A stretch of 64,000 nt of DNA from Thalassotalea_H sp040779345 (GCA_040779345.1 JBFONU010000007.1:62001-126000), one strand, 5' to 3'. Shown: positions 34,936-43,751, counted from the first letter of the stretch. Notes: generated by a model from the letters alone, not told the origin. Made by a program: numbers and translations.

Positions 34936-36249
34936 TTAAGCTTTAACCTTTTTACGACGATACAAGACACCGCCAACAGCTAAAGCAAAAATAGCAAGAG
35001 TTGAAGGCTCTGATACCTGTGTTGGCGTTACTTCGTCTTCTAGCAAAGGCAAGTTGTATTTAATTTGCTCTGCTGGCGTTATATATTGTGCAAGTGGATC
35101 TTCTGGATCATTTGGTTCTTCAAAACCGTCATTAGTTGACTGTTCTGAGCCAGTGTTAACTGACTCTTTTGAGCCAGTATTAGCTGACTCTTCTGAGCCA
35201 GTATTAGCTGATCCTTCTGAGCCAGTATTAACTGATCCTTCTGAGCCAGTATTAACTGATTCTTCTGAGCCAGTATTAACTGATTCTTCTGGGCTAGGAT
35301 TAGCTGATTCTTCTGAGCCAGTATTAGCTGATTCTTCTGAGCCAGTATTAGCTGATTCTTCTGAGCCAGTATTAGCTGACTCTTCTGAGCCAGGATTAGC
35401 TGACTCTTCTGAACCAGGATTAGCTGATGCTTCTGAGCCATTATTAACTGACGCTTCTGAGCCAGTATTAGCTGATTCTTCTGAGCTGGAAGCAATAAAT
35501 GCATTGGCACCGATAATCATCCGTTTATCAACTTTCACCAATAATGGCGCTGACTTAATGCCATTGCCATCAACTCCCCAACCAAGGTTAGAATTTTGAA
35601 AAAACAAGGCGCCACTATTTGTATTACCTTGATCAAAATCAGCCGATAATAACTGACTATTTTGTTTTAACGCACGACCCGTCTTTTTAACGCCACCGCG
35701 TGCAGAGGCACTTAAAAGTGCAATATTTGACTGTTCTGTATATTCTAGGTATTGATCATTATCTTGCCTAAGCGCTAAGTCACCCGCTTCACCAACATAA
35801 ACCGCATAATTAGGCATAGCAAAAGTCATTTCATTAGATACATTAAGAATGATGTTTAGTGACTGTTGTTGAAGCTTACGCATGTCTACAATCGAAATAT
35901 TCACCGCAATATCGTCAGCAACTTCGCCTATGGTAATAATGATTTCATCACCGTCTAAAACAGCAAGAACAGCTTCATGATCCGACTGAACACTATAATG
36001 AGACTGGAAATTAATTTTATTATGACCTTGATAACTCGCCTCATTATTTATTGGGATCACCAAAACAGAGTTTTCATTTGCGACTAAATTATCTTGGATT
36101 GAACCGTTTAAATGAAAGCCCATCAGGCTTTGCTCAACGTTGTGAATTTTCTCAGGTGTATTAACTAAAGTACCTTGCGCATTGGCAGCACAATTTAAGC
36201 CAGCACATACCATTAAGCATAAGGCGTTAGAATATAGATTGTATTTCAC
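34936..36249 (-). CDS. PEP-CTERM-anchored secreted protein with acidic octapeptide repeats
   Basis: The 437-residue protein has an N-terminal signal peptide (cleavage near NAQG), a beta-rich region (about 30-250), fifteen acidic octapeptide repeats of SEESANTG type (about 256-375) and a C-terminal PEP-CTERM sorting signal: EPSTLAIFALAVGG then YRRKK. Such proteins are processed by exosortase and displayed on or released from the surface, often in exopolysaccharide matrix. No exosortase gene is in the window. A c-di-GMP-I riboswitch lies in its leader at 36356-36440, so expression should follow the motile-to-sessile switch. Confidence 0.92.
   Translation of the reverse strand: MKYNLYSNALCLMVCAGLNCAANAQGTLVNTPEKIHNVEQSLMGFHLNGSIQDNLVANENSVLVIPINNEASYQGHNKINFQSHYSVQSDHEAVLAVLDGDEIIITIGEVADDIAVNISIVDMRKLQQQSLNIILNVSNEMTFAMPNYAVYVGEAGDLALRQDNDQYLEYTEQSNIALLSASARGGVKKTGRALKQNSQLLSADFDQGNTNSGALFFQNSNLGWGVDGNGIKSAPLLVKVDKRMIIGANAFIASSSEESANTGSEASVNNGSEASANPGSEESANPGSEESANTGSEESANTGSEESANTGSEESANPSPEESVNTGSEESVNTGSEGSVNTGSEGSANTGSEESANTGSKESVNTGSEQSTNDGFEEPNDPEDPLAQYITPAEQIKYNLPLLEDEVTPTQVSEPSTLAIFALAVGGVLYRRKKVKA
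35125..35484 (-). repeat. Fifteen 24-bp coding repeats (octapeptide array)
   Basis: Fifteen in-frame 24-bp units run from 35484 down to 35125. Most encode SEESANTG, with variants such as SEASVNNG, SEGSVNTG, PEESVNTG and SEQSTNDG. All units keep the frame, so gain or loss of copies would change spacer length without inactivating the protein. The array also creates long repetitive open frames on both strands, which I regard as artefacts. Confidence 0.95.
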
Positions 36250-36355
36250 TTACTTGTCCTTTCTTCTAGATAAAATCCTTCTTGCCACTGTTTAGTAGTC
36301 AGTGAGTTTAAGAAGTCTGTTAATTTATAAAAGCAAGATAAGTGATGTGATCAAT

Positions 36356-36440
36356 TCTCTGTAACCCCGCTACCTTAGTTTTCACCTTAGGCCGGAAGTT
36401 TTGCGTGTATGGATTTCACCATACTTGCCTTTTACAAATT
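36356..36440 (-). ncRNA. c-di-GMP-I (GEMM-I) riboswitch
   Basis: Read on the minus strand, the leader contains all GEMM-I landmarks in order. These are a P1 strand TGTAA (36436-36432), AGGCAAG, a hairpin TATGG-TGAAAT-CCATA with a GAAA tetraloop (36423-36408), ACGCAAA (36406-36400), the tetraloop receptor CCGGCCTAA, GGTAGCGGGGTTAC (36374-36361), and the closing P1 strand TTACA. The PEP-CTERM gene starts about 110 nt downstream. Between them a hairpin (36315-36278; arms CTTCTT/AAGAAG around CACTG/CAGTG) followed by a short T-rich stretch may be the expression platform. Confidence 0.93.
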
Positions 36441-36503
36441 GTATAAGGCAATAATATACATTTTATTATAAGAAATGCAAATACTTAGGAAATTCAAATC
36501 CCA

Positions 36504-37292
36504 TTAACCATTCTGTTTTAATTTAATCGTATTGATAAATAACCTAGGGTGGGTAATTTTATCGAGCATCAACGCCTCTGGTAAACAATCGTCATCAACA
36601 TAATCAACAAAATCTCCCTGAGTATCAAAAACTAAAATATCTAAGGCTAATCTATCCAAACCATATAAGCCACGGTGCAACATATCCGCCGAAAAAACTA
36701 ATAAGTCCCCTGCTGCTAATGGGATGGTTTTTCCACCAGATAAACTTTCATTGCTGAGCCGACCTTGTAATTCTTGTCGCACAGAAAATTCTTCGTCGGT
36801 ATCCCAGCGCTTATGCGTGCCTGGAATTAATTCCATACCCAGTTCATCAAATAATGGCACACGTAAATGTAATACTTGTGTTTCATGAATCACTTTTTTT
36901 TGCTTTTCTACATCATGATCATATTGGCAGTCTCTGTGCCAGAAATCTTTGAGTTCAGGGTTCATCGGGTTAAAAAATAACTGCGTATTCATAAATGCGG
37001 GCTTATTTTCTATAATCGCATCAACAAGTGTCATTATTTTTTTAGCACTGATAAAGTTAAAAAGCTGTACACGATCTTCAAAATTTAAATACTGGCTACC
37101 GGTAATTAACGATGAATTAAACGCGACTTCCTGATAAAACTCTGCGTTATCTTGCTTCCATAAAGTATGAAATTTTAAGATCACTGTTCTAAGTTCGGCT
37201 ATTTCTGTAGGCGTAAAAAAATCCCGAAGAACAAAATACCCTTGCTCACGATAATTTTGTTGTAATTTAGAGGTATTAATCACCATAACCAA
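36504..37292 (-). CDS. Phytanoyl-CoA dioxygenase (PhyH) family protein
   Basis: The protein is an Fe(II)/2-oxoglutarate-type oxygenase. The N-terminal block YREQGYFVLRDFFTPTEIAELR is typical. The metal triad is visible as HRD in KDFWHRDCQ and a distal His in DMLHRGLYG, with the 2-oxoglutarate Arg likely in LDRLAL. The substrate is unknown; such proteins hydroxylate lipids, ectoine or other small molecules. It lies upstream of the riboswitch on the same strand and 40 bp downstream of the YjdM-like gene. No ectoine genes are nearby. Confidence 0.88.
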   Translation of the reverse strand: MVMVINTSKLQQNYREQGYFVLRDFFTPTEIAELRTVILKFHTLWKQDNAEFYQEVAFNSSLITGSQYLNFEDRVQLFNFISAKKIMTLVDAIIENKPAFMNTQLFFNPMNPELKDFWHRDCQYDHDVEKQKKVIHETQVLHLRVPLFDELGMELIPGTHKRWDTDEEFSVRQELQGRLSNESLSGGKTIPLAAGDLLVFSADMLHRGLYGLDRLALDILVFDTQGDFVDYVDDDCLPEALMLDKITHPRLFINTIKLKQNG

Positions 37293-37332
37293 TGACTACT
37301 TCGACTAAAATAAGTAATGAACTTCATGACAC

Positions 37333-37668
37333 TTAGGCCTTTTTTACTTTGTCTGCTTTGATCAACATATCGCCATAACCATCCATTTTGCAATCAAGTG
37401 GATGATCACCAGAAAGTAAACGTTTTATCGTCGCTTTAGTGCCTATTTTAAGGACAATTGAACTCCCTTTCACTCTCAAATCTTTGACCAGGGTGAGCTT
37501 GTCACCAACAGCTAACGTATTGCCATGGATATCTTTAACAATAACGGCATCTTCATCGGGTTCGCTAGGGTTCCATTCATAACTACATTCTGGACAGACA
37601 AGTAATGCTTGATCTTGGTAAGTGTATGTTGATGCGCATATAGGACAAGGAGGGATTGTTTCGATCAT
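37333..37668 (-). CDS. yjdM: PhnA/YjdM family zinc-ribbon protein
   Basis: The 111-residue protein starts with a zinc ribbon (CPICASTYTYQDQALLVCPECSYEW) and continues with the YjdM core VIVKDIHGNTLAVGDKLTLVKDLRVKGSSIVLKIGTKATIKRLL. In spite of the PhnA name, a role in phosphonate use is not established. It may share a transcript with the PhyH gene. The 231-bp gap to the divergent cyclophilin gene shows nothing beyond AT-rich promoter-like sequence. Confidence 0.93.
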   Translation of the reverse strand: MIETIPPCPICASTYTYQDQALLVCPECSYEWNPSEPDEDAVIVKDIHGNTLAVGDKLTLVKDLRVKGSSIVLKIGTKATIKRLLSGDHPLDCKMDGYGDMLIKADKVKKA

Positions 37669-37899
37669 GATTAATTAATTAAACGGTGAATATACAAGAT
37701 TATTTTATCAGTCTGATAACTTGATTGAAATGCGCAAAGCCGTTATTTATCAATAATCTTATTTCAGGTAAGAGTTCAGCGTTTTGTTTAACTCTTCGTT
37801 TTACTCTTTTATATTATCTTTATATTATCAATACCCGTGAACATTCGTTCATGATAAATTATTCATAACAAATCACAATAAAACTATAAGATACGATAA

Positions 37900-38556
37900 A
37901 TGAAGCATAACCATATCATCGCTAGCCTTTTATTAGCACTTACTTTAACAGCTTGCTCTGACATTGATCCTGCAATTGAAGCAACAGAGAATTTCATTAC
38001 GCAACAAGCCATAGATAAAAGTGATCCTAACTGGAAAACAAAGTTAACCCAACCCCAACTACTTACCTTTACTGAAGGTAAAGATTACTTTTGGGAACTG
38101 GAAACTAACCAAGGCAAGCTTACCATTAAGTTATACACTGACTCTGCCCCAATGCATGTTAGCAGTACCATTTATTTAACTGAACTTGGTTTTTATGATG
38201 GCTTAATATTTCATCGAGTGATCCCTGGCTTTATGGCACAAGGAGGAGATCCAATCGGCACTGGCGCTGGTAATCCCGGTTATCAATATGATGGCGAGTT
38301 CAGCGCAGAAGTCAGCCATAATGAACCAGGATTATTAAGCATGGCAAATGCAGGACCTGGTACTGACGGCAGTCAATTTTTTATTACTTTTAAAGCAACC
38401 CCCTTTTTAGATGGTAAACATACGGTCTTTGGTCAAGTCGTAAAAGATTTAAACGACAGCTTAGCTAAAATAGAAGCTTTAGGCAGTAGACGTGGCAAAA
38501 CCTCACAAGAAGTGAAAATTATCAAAGCGTCAATTCGTATTGCCAGCAGCGAATAA
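37900..38556 (+). CDS. Cyclophilin-type peptidyl-prolyl isomerase, lipoprotein
   Basis: A lipoprotein signal with lipobox LTAC anchors this 218-residue protein in the envelope. The cyclophilin domain has intact catalytic blocks: FHRVIPGFMAQGGDP, GSQFFITFKATPFLDGKHTVFGQV and ANAGPGTDGSQFF. It should catalyse proline isomerisation in the folding of periplasmic or outer-membrane proteins. A second, PpiA-like cyclophilin follows on the same strand after a hairpin at 38572-38601. Confidence 0.95.
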   Translation: MKHNHIIASLLLALTLTACSDIDPAIEATENFITQQAIDKSDPNWKTKLTQPQLLTFTEGKDYFWELETNQGKLTIKLYTDSAPMHVSSTIYLTELGFYDGLIFHRVIPGFMAQGGDPIGTGAGNPGYQYDGEFSAEVSHNEPGLLSMANAGPGTDGSQFFITFKATPFLDGKHTVFGQVVKDLNDSLAKIEALGSRRGKTSQEVKIIKASIRIASSE

Positions 38557-38571
38557 CCACTTTATTTGATA

Positions 38572-38601
38572 AGCTATTGGTATTAAAAAATGCCAATAGC
38601 T
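38572..38601 (+). terminator. Hairpin between the two cyclophilin genes
   Basis: AGCTATTGG (38572-38580) pairs perfectly with CCAATAGCT (38593-38601) around a 12-nt AT-rich loop, 16 bp after the first cyclophilin stop. The following T tract is short, so termination may be partial. Confidence 0.55.
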
Positions 38602-38683
38602 GTCCTTTACAAACACAATAAATACAACAAAAAATTAAGAACGATGTTTTTTAGTTAGGTTTTCTTTAATAAAAGGTCTTCAC

Positions 38684-39292
38684 ATGTTCAGAATTTCATT
38701 AGGTATTATTTTATTATTGATATCAATTCAACCCTATGCAGCCAATACTAAAGGTCAATATATTCAACCCAATAATTTATCTCCTAAAGTAAGAATCGAC
38801 ACATCCATGGGCAGTGTAGTTGTTGAGCTGGACAGGTACAGAGCAAAAATCACGGTAGATAATTTTTTAGGTTATGTTATTCGAGGACAATACGATAAAA
38901 CCTTAATTCACCGTGTTGAAGAAGGCTATTTAATTCAGGCAGGAGGCTTTATGACTAACTATACCGAAATTGAGCCTGACAAGCCTATTTTTAATGAGTC
39001 AGGCAACGGATTAAAAAATAAAGAAGCGACAATTGCCATGGCTAAACAGTTAAATGATGCCCATTCAGCAACCAATCAATTTTTTATAAACCTAAATGAT
39101 AATGGCAACTTAGACCCAGGGAAGTCTTGGGGATATGCTGTTTTTGGCGAAGTAATAGAAGGTTATGACATTATCGAAGCCATTTCCAAAGTTGAGGTTG
39201 GCTATAGTGAAAACTTAGGTTATCCAACCGTACCTAAAGAAATGATCACCATCATAAGAGTTGTTGTTCTTGATGAACAAGAAGGCGAATAA
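38684..39292 (+). CDS. ppiA: Periplasmic cyclophilin, PpiA-like
   Basis: A signal peptide (about 1-20, YAANTKG) precedes a cyclophilin domain closest in layout to E. coli PpiA: TSMGSVVVELDRYRAK, IHRVEEGYLIQAGGF, NESGNGLKNKEATIAMAK, NQFFINLNDNGNLDPG and GYAVFGEVIEGYDIIEAI. The catalytic Arg (HRV) and the Phe of QFF are kept, but other active-site positions deviate from the canonical FHRVIPGFM. Activity may be low. It ends 15 bp before the convergent zapE gene. Confidence 0.87.
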   Translation: MFRISLGIILLLISIQPYAANTKGQYIQPNNLSPKVRIDTSMGSVVVELDRYRAKITVDNFLGYVIRGQYDKTLIHRVEEGYLIQAGGFMTNYTEIEPDKPIFNESGNGLKNKEATIAMAKQLNDAHSATNQFFINLNDNGNLDPGKSWGYAVFGEVIEGYDIIEAISKVEVGYSENLGYPTVPKEMITIIRVVVLDEQEGE

Positions 39293-39307
39293 CTAAGCGC
39301 TATTAGC

Positions 39308-40546
39308 CTAATTGGCTAGTATGGCTGTTTTTGCAAAATACTCTTTTGATGCCATTTCAATTAAGCGGCTTTTTGTTCGTTCAAATTCAAACATTAAGGC
39401 GCCACTCTCATAAAGTTTATCTTGCGGTATAAAGGCGGTCAGCAATAGACTTACCTGACTGTCATAGCACTCATCCACTAAAGCAATAAACCTTCTAACG
39501 GCATCATCCATAGGTGCTAATATCACTTCACGCTCACCTGTTTGCCCCGCTGAAACGTTAATATTTGAACCGTTATCTTCTGTGCCTCTGGCTTTGATCC
39601 TTTCATAAGCTTGACCACTTAACGGTGGCACATTAAATAGTAAGATAATGTTAAAACGTTTCGCTAATTCTATGTAATCAAAATGGCTTCGAGGCCCTTG
39701 ACAAAGAGCTGAAAAATCAAAGCAAATCATCCGAGTTTCTTCTTCAATATGTTTAGCTATGTAAGGAATTTCTCGACCTAAAATGCTGATTTTCTGTCCT
39801 AAAGCATTCATTGAAGCAGTCTGGCTTTTTAGTTGATATTTATCCGTAAATTGTTTTAACAATTCTTGATGCAATGATAACTGGGCTTTGGCTGAATAAG
39901 GTAATTCAAAATAATTTTGCCGATAAGTTAATGCACGATGCCGATGATCATTGTCTCCATTTAAATGTAATGTTTGAGTATTTTTTTCAATAGCGGCAAT
40001 GGCGGGCAAAAATCTGTCTCGTTGCAAACCGTTTCGGTATAACTGTTGTGGTGCACAATTACTTGTAGCAACCACCACGATATTCAATTCAAACAAATAC
40101 TGCAGCAAATTGCCTAACAACATTGCATCGCCAATATCTGAAACAAAAAATTCGTCAAAACATAACACGCGATACTGTCGACTAAATTGCTGGGCAATAC
40201 GCTTTAAAGGATCTGGTTTACCAGCATTCACTTTTAGTTGCTGATGTATATCTTGCATAAAATGATGGAAATGTTGCCGTTTACATACCTTTTTAGCTAA
40301 TAAGCTTTGCACGAATAGATCCATTAAAAATGTTTTTCCTCGCCCTACTTTCCCCCATAAATAAACGCCTTTAACTGTTATGTTTCTATTATTTTTCGAC
40401 ACTTTTTCTAATAATAATGCTGAGTATAATTGTTGAAGTAAATTTATAGCTAGCTGCTGCGAAGCATCAAAAGTTATTTGATTTGAATTCACTAAGGCTT
40501 GATATTGCCCTAAGGGCGAGCTATTTGAAGGTATTCTATTTGGCAT
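39308..40546 (-). CDS. zapE: Cell division ATPase ZapE (AFG1-like)
   Basis: ZapE is an FtsZ-ring-associated ATPase of the AFG1/LACE1 family. Walker A reads GVYLWGKVGRGKTFLMDLF, Walker B VLCFDEFFVSDIGDAMLLGNLL, with the downstream LVATSNCAPQQLYRNGLQRDRFLPAI block and CQGPRSHFDYIELAKRFN near the C-terminus. In Walker A the usual Pro (GPVGRGKT) is Lys, a small deviation. The 412-residue length is slightly above E. coli ZapE. It is monocistronic between the cyclophilin and azoR groups. Confidence 0.94.
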   Translation of the reverse strand: MPNRIPSNSSPLGQYQALVNSNQITFDASQQLAINLLQQLYSALLLEKVSKNNRNITVKGVYLWGKVGRGKTFLMDLFVQSLLAKKVCKRQHFHHFMQDIHQQLKVNAGKPDPLKRIAQQFSRQYRVLCFDEFFVSDIGDAMLLGNLLQYLFELNIVVVATSNCAPQQLYRNGLQRDRFLPAIAAIEKNTQTLHLNGDNDHRHRALTYRQNYFELPYSAKAQLSLHQELLKQFTDKYQLKSQTASMNALGQKISILGREIPYIAKHIEEETRMICFDFSALCQGPRSHFDYIELAKRFNIILLFNVPPLSGQAYERIKARGTEDNGSNINVSAGQTGEREVILAPMDDAVRRFIALVDECYDSQVSLLLTAFIPQDKLYESGALMFEFERTKSRLIEMASKEYFAKTAILAN

Positions 40547-40626
40547 TGTTCGTAAACGTTATGAATATCAAAGCTATTTTACGTTAAAAGCCGACATAAG
40601 GTAAGTTGCTTGTCAGGTAAAAAGTA

Positions 40627-40653
40627 GATGGGTATATCCGCAATAAACCCATC
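40627..40653 (-). terminator. Candidate terminator after azoR
   Basis: GATGGGT (40627-40633) pairs with ACCCATC (40647-40653). On the minus strand the hairpin is followed by TACTTTTTACC, giving a plausible rho-independent terminator 48 bp beyond the azoR stop. Confidence 0.6.
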
Positions 40654-40700
40654 GTTAAAAGTATAAAATAACTAAAAAGCAGGTCAAGCCCACTATTAGA

Positions 40701-41291
40701 TTAACCTGTCGTCAGCTGAGCAATTTCATGCTCAGCTATTGATAACACTTCTTGCTCATTGACCATTAACCCGCTGGCATCAATAATTTTACTATCAGTA
40801 ATACCGATAAACGCTAATATGTGTTTTACCCATGCGGAGACAAAATCAATATCAGAGCCCAGTTTGGTGCCTCCTGAGGTAATAACGATATAAGCTTTCT
40901 TGCCAGTTAATAAGCCTTCAGGGCCACTTTCTGTATACTGAAACGTTCGCCGTGCACGGGTGATCATATCTATCCAAGCTTTAAACGCTGCTGGTACACC
41001 AAAGTTATAGATAGGTATTGCAATCACGATAGTATCAGCGACTTCTAACTCTTCAATTAGCAATTCAGACATCGATAATATCTCTTGCTGTTGAGCATTT
41101 CTTTCATCAGCAGCCGTAAAATTAGCACTGATCCAATCTTCATTAATGAAGGGCAATCCCTTACTCAAGTCTCGATGGGTTAACTGTGCAGTCTTGTTGC
41201 TGATTGTAGTAATCAGCTTATTGGCAAGCTTACGGCTGTTAGAGTCCGATACCCTCATGCTCGCATCTACTTTTAAAATATGTTCAATCAT
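40701..41291 (-). CDS. azoR: FMN-dependent NADH-azoreductase
   Basis: AzoR-type flavodoxin-fold quinone/azo reductase. The phosphate-binding start is EHILKVDASMRVSDSNSRKLANKL, followed by VADTIVIAIPIYNFGVPAAFKAWIDMITRARRTF and AYIVITSGGTKLG, all family hallmarks. The physiological role is two-electron reduction of quinones. ATG at 41291 is preferred over an in-frame GTG at 41300. It is the last gene of the DoxX-pirin-YqjG-AzoR group, 14 bp after yqjG, and fits that group's quinone detoxification theme. Confidence 0.95.
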   Translation of the reverse strand: MIEHILKVDASMRVSDSNSRKLANKLITTISNKTAQLTHRDLSKGLPFINEDWISANFTAADERNAQQQEILSMSELLIEELEVADTIVIAIPIYNFGVPAAFKAWIDMITRARRTFQYTESGPEGLLTGKKAYIVITSGGTKLGSDIDFVSAWVKHILAFIGITDSKIIDASGLMVNEQEVLSIAEHEIAQLTTG

Positions 41292-41305
41292 TATTTGCAC
41301 TCTTT

Positions 41306-42277
41306 TTATGCTCTATTGTGTTGGCTTGAGTAGTCAATATCTGGCCCCATTGGCACCACTTGTGTTGGGTTAATCATCGTGTGGCTAAAATAGTAATGAC
41401 GTTTTATATGATAAAAGTCGACTGTCTCAGCAATGTCAGGATATTGATATAACGCTCTAATATAATTGGCGATATGAGGATATTGCTCTAATTGACGTTG
41501 ATTACATTTAAAATGTCCAAAATAGACCGCGTCAAAACGAATCAAGGTAGTAAATAACCGCCAATCGGCTTCGGTTATACTGTCACCTACTAAATAGCGT
41601 TGCTTGGCTAGCAATGCTTCAACATTATCAAGTGCTGAAAATAACGCTTGATAAGCTTCTTGATACGCAGCTTGTTCTGTAGCAAAGCCTGTTTTATATA
41701 CACCATTATTAATGTTGTGATAAACAAACTCATTTATCTCATCTATCGCTTGTTGCTGATTTTTAGGATAAAAATCACGTGTATTTCCCGTAATTTCATT
41801 AAATGCACAATTAAACATTCGTATGATTTCAGAAGATTCGTTACTGACAATACAGTTAAGCTTTTTATCCCATAACACAGGTACTGTCACTCGGCCACTG
41901 TAGTTAGGGTTGTTACGGGTGTATATTTGGTGCATAAACTCAGCATCAAATAATTCATCGCCGCTACTATGGTTCGAGGTATCAAATGTCCAACCACTGT
42001 CAAGCATATCAGGGCTGACAACAGAGACAGAGATATGTTCTTCTAAGTTTTTTAGCGCCCTAAAAATTAGCGTGCGATGTGCCCAAGGACAAGCTAAAGA
42101 AACATATAAATGATATCTGCCTGATTCTGCCTTAAAACCACTTTTACCTGATGCTCCAGCCTCCCCGTCAGCCGTTATCCAGTTGCGTAATTGTGCTTCT
42201 TCGCGCTGAAACTTACCTTTACTCTCTTTAGTGTCATACCACTTGTCATGCCAAACACCGTCAACTAATAATCCCAT
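41306..42277 (-). CDS. yqjG: Glutathionyl-hydroquinone reductase
   Basis: Xi-class glutathione transferase that reduces glutathionyl-hydroquinones. The active-site Cys lies in SLACPWAHRTLIFRALK (the CPWA motif). N-terminal GLLVDGVWHDKWYDTKESKGKF and C-terminal GDSITEADWRLFTTLIRFDAVYFGHFKCN are diagnostic. In E. coli yqjG sits with yqjF (DoxX), yhaJ (LysR) and yhaK (pirin). The same combination, plus azoR, occurs here, which supports the assignment. Confidence 0.96.
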   Translation of the reverse strand: MGLLVDGVWHDKWYDTKESKGKFQREEAQLRNWITADGEAGASGKSGFKAESGRYHLYVSLACPWAHRTLIFRALKNLEEHISVSVVSPDMLDSGWTFDTSNHSSGDELFDAEFMHQIYTRNNPNYSGRVTVPVLWDKKLNCIVSNESSEIIRMFNCAFNEITGNTRDFYPKNQQQAIDEINEFVYHNINNGVYKTGFATEQAAYQEAYQALFSALDNVEALLAKQRYLVGDSITEADWRLFTTLIRFDAVYFGHFKCNQRQLEQYPHIANYIRALYQYPDIAETVDFYHIKRHYYFSHTMINPTQVVPMGPDIDYSSQHNRA

Positions 42278-42311
42278 AATTTACTCCGCTTGTTATTTGA
42301 ATTGTTTACCC

Positions 42312-43007
42312 TTAAGGCAGCTCAAAAATGAATACCTTGGCATCACGATGACTTTGATTGTTAAAGTTTAAAAGCCTTTCATTGATGATTTTTGCACCAT
42401 CACCCGCTATTAATTGTTCACCGTTTACGGTCACTCCCCCATCAACTTGATGGATATACAATTGCTTGCCAATACTTTGGGTAAATTCAAAGCTTTCACC
42501 TGCTTTTAAAATCAGTTGTAGAAGCTTAGCGTTTTGCTTTATTTTTAAACTGTTGTTTTCACCCGTAGGAGTAACAATGCTCGTTAAGCCATACGCTTGA
42601 CCAAAATTCTTTTGCTGATACTCGGGTGTATTACCTCTAGTATTTGGCTCAATCCAAATTTGTAAAACACGCAATGGATGAGTATTAGAGGCATTATATT
42701 CACTATGATAAATCCCCTTACCTGCTGACATTAATTGAAATTCACCACCAGGCAATGTTTCCGTATTACCTTGGCTGTCTTTATGCTCAATGACTCCCTC
42801 CAATACGTAGGTGATTATTTCCATATCGCGATGACCATGGGTATCAAAACCACCGGCAGGTTGAATAACATCATCATTGATCACCCTAAGCGCTGAAACG
42901 CCCATGTGTTTAGGGTCATAATAGTGAGCAAATGAAAAAGTATATCGAGTATCAAGCCAACCATAGCTAGCATGGCCTCTTTCATCGGCTTTTCTTAACG
43001 TTATCAT
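42312..43007 (-). CDS. Pirin family protein (YhaK-like)
   Basis: Bicupin pirin. The metal-binding motif is visible in FDTHGHRDMEIITYVLEGVIEHKDSQGN, and the start MITLRKADERGHASYGWLDTRYTFSFAHYYDP is typical. Some pirins have quercetinase activity or act as redox sensors; YhaK has been linked to oxidative stress. The ATG at 43007 is chosen because family members begin MITLRKA; the frame is open to 43037. It lies 34 bp upstream of yqjG. Confidence 0.93.
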   Translation of the reverse strand: MITLRKADERGHASYGWLDTRYTFSFAHYYDPKHMGVSALRVINDDVIQPAGGFDTHGHRDMEIITYVLEGVIEHKDSQGNTETLPGGEFQLMSAGKGIYHSEYNASNTHPLRVLQIWIEPNTRGNTPEYQQKNFGQAYGLTSIVTPTGENNSLKIKQNAKLLQLILKAGESFEFTQSIGKQLYIHQVDGGVTVNGEQLIAGDGAKIINERLLNFNNQSHRDAKVFIFELP

Positions 43008-43061
43008 ATTGATTGTCCTTGATTCATGAGAAAACAATGGCTGAAGTCACTCTAAAAAAAT

Positions 43062-43160
43062 GACTCCGTATAAAATCATTTATGTAAAGTCATTACGTAT
43101 AAAACACCTTTACGTAAAGCAACTATCCGTAAATAACCCATCGGTAATAAACTATAGGTA
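43062..43160. repeat. Degenerate CGTA/GGTA-containing repeats between DoxX and pirin genes
   Basis: The gap carries about seven imperfect units spaced 14-17 bp, each with a core like CCGTATAAAA, TATGTAAAG, TACGTATAAAA, TACGTAAAG, CCGTAAAT, CGGTAATAA and AGGTAAAA. They may be decayed tandem repeats or a cluster of protein-binding sites. The region separates DoxX from the pirin gene. Confidence 0.5.
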
Positions 43161-43189
43161 AAAATTTATGCGCAAAAAAACGCTTCAAG

Positions 43190-43633
43190 TTATGCTAATT
43201 TTTTAGCTATAACTGTGTCTAACGATAATTTTCCCGCGCCAGATAGCGCCAAAGAAACACTTGCGGCTAATAATGCTAAACCAAACTCATAACCATTATT
43301 TGTCATAAATAAGCCATTGTTGAAGTGGACGAAAAATATGGCAATCACCATAGTAAAGGCTAATACGGCAGCCGCAGGACGAGTCAATAATCCTAAAACA
43401 ATCAATAACCCACCAAAAAATTCACCACTACCGGCAAGTAAAGCCATTAAAAAACCAGGCGATAGGCCAATCGATTCCATCCAACCTCCTGTGCCATCAA
43501 GACCATAACCACCGAACATCCCGAATAATTTTTGTGCACCGTGTGCCATAAAAATAATGCCTACAGGTACACGTAATGTTAGAGCTGAATAACCCGCATA
43601 AGATGTTGTTAATGACTTAAGAAATGCTTTCAT
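43190..43633 (-). CDS. DoxX family membrane protein (YqjF-like)
   Basis: The 147-residue protein has four transmembrane helices with DoxX patterns: LRVPVGIIFMAHGAQKLFGMFGGYGLDGTGGWMES, ALLAGSGEFFGGLLIVLGLLTRPAAAVLAFTMVIAIFFVH. DoxX proteins act in membrane thiol/quinone redox balance. It is the first gene of the redox group and is divergent from the YhaJ-like LysR gene across a 144-bp gap that contains a candidate operator. Confidence 0.94.
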   Translation of the reverse strand: MKAFLKSLTTSYAGYSALTLRVPVGIIFMAHGAQKLFGMFGGYGLDGTGGWMESIGLSPGFLMALLAGSGEFFGGLLIVLGLLTRPAAAVLAFTMVIAIFFVHFNNGLFMTNNGYEFGLALLAASVSLALSGAGKLSLDTVIAKKLA

Positions 43634-43751
43634 TTTTATATCCTCAATTTTTTTAAATAAAGCAACTTATTTAAAAGCGCTTAAAATAGTAATTGAAATC
43701 TATTATAGATATGCTAATTTAAAAAAATACCAAAACATTTTGACCTTAACA

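Noticed and set aside
35054..35599. Long repetitive open frames on both strands across the octapeptide array
   Set aside because: They arise because 24-bp repeats keep all frames open. The minus-strand frame with signal peptide and PEP-CTERM tail is the real gene.
36340..36360. TGATCA near the riboswitch as an ECF promoter
   Set aside because: It lies downstream of the riboswitch in the transcript and has no -10 at the required spacing.
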